Source: Pythium myriotylum (taxonomy: Eukaryota; Oomycota; Peronosporomycetes; Pythiales; Pythiaceae). From it: DNA of 64,000 bases. Positions 61,228 through 64,000 of the stretch are shown here, in pieces. How positions within the stretch are numbered: the stretch's first letter is position 1; every line of letters starts with the position of its first letter. Location of the stretch: assembly GCA_023091665.1 (NCBI GenBank), contig JALJCQ010000019.1, positions 186,001 to 250,000 of the forward strand. The letters run 5' to 3'. The position numbers and the translations under genes were made by a program. The notes under the pieces were generated by a model that searched no databases, was not told where the DNA came from, and worked only from the letters and a program-made list of their open reading frames with translations.

Positions 61228-61609
61228 TCTTTGGGCTGGCCTCCACGAGCCTTCGCTCGAGTCTGGCATAACCTGTGAATGAACTGCTCAGTTTACCCAC
61301 TTTCGTTCTTCGATGAAGAAGGAAAGTACTGGGCACATCTGTATTAACCCCTCTAATCCCGCGAGTCGTACCACCGTGCCACGTTCTACCCCGTAACTTA
61401 CGACTTTGAAAATCCTCTTGGTTTCAGTATACAAAATCGAGGCACCAGCTGGTGCCAATCTGCGAGACTGTCATAGGTTTCCAGAGGTTTATTCAGCTAG
61501 AGTCGTAAGTCATACGACCTTAGATGATTCTGAGCAGAGGCAATGTCGTAAGTGAAGACATCAATGGATCCCACCAGCACGATAGAGTGGTACCCTGGAC
61601 ACCATCATT
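61228..61609. other. Flank between the copia element and the piggyBac relic
   Basis: No gene. ACTTACGAC (61396) and GTCGTAAGT (61502 and 61544) form inverted repeats, and a 16-base palindrome GGCACCAGCTGGTGCC lies at about 61443. These may be remnants of piggyBac ends, but no TTAA-bounded terminal repeat is evident. Confidence 0.35.
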
Positions 61610-63990
61610 TCAGAAAGTCGTGCATTGCCAAGCCATTTTTGCACACAAATCACGATGACATTCAGCAAAGTTCAACAAATCAATCATCTGTTCGAAGTCA
61701 TCATCATCGGCACTATCCAGCTCTTCCCTCACATTTGGATCATCGCCGTCAAGTGCAAGAGAGCGTCGGGTCTTCTTTCGCCTCGTGGCGCTAACCTCAG
61801 AGACATCATCTTCGACGTCGAGCTCACGGCGAGTCTTCGTACCGGCTTCGGCCGCTGGGCGCCGGAACACAACGCGCTTGCCCAAGGTACGTGGAATGCT
61901 CTTGCCGCAATCGAAGTCTTCATGCCATATTTGGAAGCAAGACTTGGCCGTTCCAAGGTACTCACGACGCACGTTTTGGACACAGTTAGAGCTCTGCGTC
62001 ATCTGCGGAACACCTCTCGCAGTAGTATGTACTCTGGAACGACTTCTTGCGTTCGCCTCGTAAAAGTGCGCACACTTTGCATGCCCACTGGCGCCGCTTC
62101 TGCGTGCCGAGAACACCAGCTCGGATCCGGTCGTCCATCTGAACAAGAGTGTGGCCCGCCATTGTTACTCGCCTTCGAGTGCCGCGAGAGTTTGACGGCA
62201 ATGGCGTCGGAGCAACATCGACAAAGTCTTCTGCTTTGACTGCGAGAAGCTGATTTTGGAGCACGCGATACCACTCCGCACGGGTCATCACGGCGGTGTC
62301 ATTGATACGTGCCGTTTTTTTGTGGGAGATATAGGCGTTGACCAATGCTAGATCGACAAATCCTAGGAATAGGGACTTGTAATACTTGCGCGTCCGGATC
62401 ACGGTTTGTATCGAATACGTCTGAAGGCGGAGCTGGTCATGCACGTCGACGCCACCCATCCAGCGCTGGTAGTCATTTACGGCGCTTGAACACGGGATGG
62501 TGGTCGGACCGGCACGCCTCACATTTCGACGAATACTGGGCTCGGTCATGACTGCACCGGTGCAGAGATAGTGGACGGGTTTTCTATCCCACCAGTGGAA
62601 CACCAAGAGACTGGGGACTGCTACCGAGCGCGAGAACTTGAAGGTTCCACGATGAATGCTTGTTGGACGAGTTTGCCGCTTTTCGACAACTGCGTGATCA
62701 AAACCGAGTCGATTGGTCATGGACGTGCCCACCACGTACGTTTTCATGGTGAGCAGCTCTACCGCCAGTGGTACTGACGAGTAGAAGCGGTCAACAACAA
62801 CCAAATGATATGGCTGACGTCCGTCAGAGAATACCGCCTTGAGGTTCCGAACAACGGCGGCAGCGCCGGTCTTATTATCAAATACAGTCATGTCCGTGTC
62901 ACGCGTTTCTCGTTTGCCGACATAAATCTCGAATCTAGTACGATAGGAAGACACGCATGAGCCCATAAGTCATAACTTCCGACTTCGTGGAGAGTTACAC
63001 ATACCTGTGACAGTACGCTGTGCGAGAGTCGCAAGTCATAAACATTTTCGAGCCGTACCGGTGGGGCTTATCCGGCATGAACATCCTCGTGTTGTTACGC
63101 TTCGAGGTCGCCGGTAGTACGCCTTCGTCGAACGACAAAACCGCAGGTAGTGTCCAACCAGCGCGAAAGCGTTCTTGGGTTTTGTTGTAGACTCGCCGTA
63201 ACTTTGGCTTGTTTCCCACGGATCTTGATTGCTCGCTGGTCATTGTAGCGATTTGTCTTTTCACATAACTCTACCCACATGGACTGTGGCATGAAATAGA
63301 AGAGCGACGGCAGAGGGTCACCGGACACAAGTCGGAGTGCAGTCACAGGACGTGCTTCGGATTCGATGAGACCAGGGTAACTTTGGGCAGACGTCTCAAA
63401 CGCTGGGCTCTGAGGCGTCCACACCATAGTCCGTAGCGTCTGCTTGCGTTGAGCCAGCGTATCGCGGTCGAGAAGATCGTCATGAACGGCTCCGCCGATT
63501 GCATCGAGAAAGGTCGGGTCGATTTGAGGTGCACTATGGTCCGGCCAAGAAATTCTCATCAAGTCGCTCGGCGTCATCATCCTCGATGAAGTCCTGGTCC
63601 TCGGTCCAACGATCTCGCCGCACAACCTCTTCGTCGACGTCATAGTAGCCATCACCTTCGCTCTCGTTTCCAGAGGCAAGTGATTCATAGTCGTCTGCAT
63701 CCTCATCATTTTCGACATAGTTGACGTCCTTTACGTCGATCATGGCACGACGGGAAGCCTGCGCAGATCGGCGATATCGAGCATCTGACTCCGTCCCCGA
63801 CTCCGCTTCAGCACGGATCATTACTCGAACACGGGGAACCGAACAATTCATCCATTTGAGAGGCACTGATGGAAATAGAAGTATCGATTTGGGAGGGTCG
63901 GACCTGCGAGGGCCGGATGTCTTCTTCCTCGCCGGTTTCTATAGTTGGCAGAGGCGACGGCATGGGCTCACTTTCATGTTCACTATCGAC
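61610..63990 (-). pseudogene. piggyBac-like transposase pseudogene with one intact intron
   Basis: The minus strand encodes an acidic N-terminus that runs to the window edge. The catalytic part follows: LSFDEGVLPATSKRNNTRMF (first Asp), MPDKPHRYGSKMFMTCDS, VVVDRFYSSVPLAVELL (second Asp) and VNDYQRWMGGVDVHDQLRLQ (third Asp region). A 70-base intron (62935-63004, GTATGT .. TAG) cleanly joins TAYCHR to FEIYVGKR, so that frame change is splicing. Other breaks are real: a missing segment and a frame change near 63230-63260, a TAA near 61987, and a one-base shift just after it. The last frame holds VRREYLGTAKSCFQIWHEDF. The gene is therefore dead in this copy. Confidence 0.75.
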
Positions 63991-64000
63991 ATCTATCAGT

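Noticed and set aside
56386..61232. Target-site duplication for the copia element
   Set aside because: TCCTT before and TCTTT after differ by one base, and the bases after the 3' LTR also follow the 5' LTR, so the boundary is uncertain.
62935..63004. Frameshift in the piggyBac transposase at this point
   Set aside because: The gap has GTATGT and TAG ends and splicing restores the conserved motif, so it is an intron. Other breaks in the gene remain.
1..64000. CRISPR array, tRNA or rRNA genes
   Set aside because: No regularly spaced repeats, no cloverleaf with both tRNA boxes and no rRNA-like blocks were seen. A B-box-like GGTTTCGATCC at about 25869 lacks the rest of a tRNA.

Overview
The window looks like nuclear DNA of an oomycete (a stramenopile). 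Genes are compact, with GC-rich coding sequence. Introns are short, mostly 56-100 bases, with GT..AG ends and CTAAC/CTGAC-like branch sites. The gene content fits: a clustered single-repeat MYB family with a THAQK motif, a folate-biopterin (BT1/FBT) transporter, an axonemal RIB43A protein (so flagellate zoospores), and remnants of copia, piggyBac and hAT elements. I cannot name the species from sequence alone.

Region 1 (1-11.3 kb) is a locally expanded family of seven-helix Bax-inhibitor-1/LFG(TMBIM)-like membrane proteins with variable, mostly cysteine-rich acidic tails. Three copies are intact (6311-7360, 8905-9954, 10222-11331). One is frameshifted (1119-2259), one is cut by the window edge (1-177), and two are relics, one of them inverted (2310-2409 and 5273-5440). 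Between them lie a decayed hAT transposase and RNase H fragments. Region 2 (11.3-18.4 kb) holds an ALKBH6-like dioxygenase, an unrecognised basic protein, an FKBP12, a four-helix membrane protein and the FBT transporter.

Region 3 (18.4-33.9 kb) has two tandem ammonium transporters that differ at the first twin-histidine position, mitochondrial ClpX, RIB43A, a 975-residue helical-repeat-like protein, a DA1-type LIM peptidase with an N-terminal RanBP2-type zinc finger, and a PX-like protein. Region 4 (34-38.3 kb) has an OMA1-like mitochondrial M48 peptidase, a secreted protein and an ACT-domain homoserine dehydrogenase. Region 5 (38.3-47 kb) is an array of six THAQK MYB genes, four on the minus strand followed by two on the plus strand.

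Region 6 (47-64 kb) is mostly accessory: a free-standing Gag-like gene, one ordinary two-exon gene, a broken bacterial-type solute-binding protein gene, a copia element with almost identical LTRs but a broken interior, and a piggyBac pseudogene. Many genes had to be assembled from several reading frames across short introns; exon coordinates are given in each entry.

The most unexpected signal is a set of perfect or near-perfect fold-back palindromes with a single unpaired central base (2404-2432, 2904-2934, 10036-10062, 51565-51591, 55117-55149), sometimes paired with a second hairpin. Several sit at junctions or in relics. They look like the product of a recurrent template-switch process.
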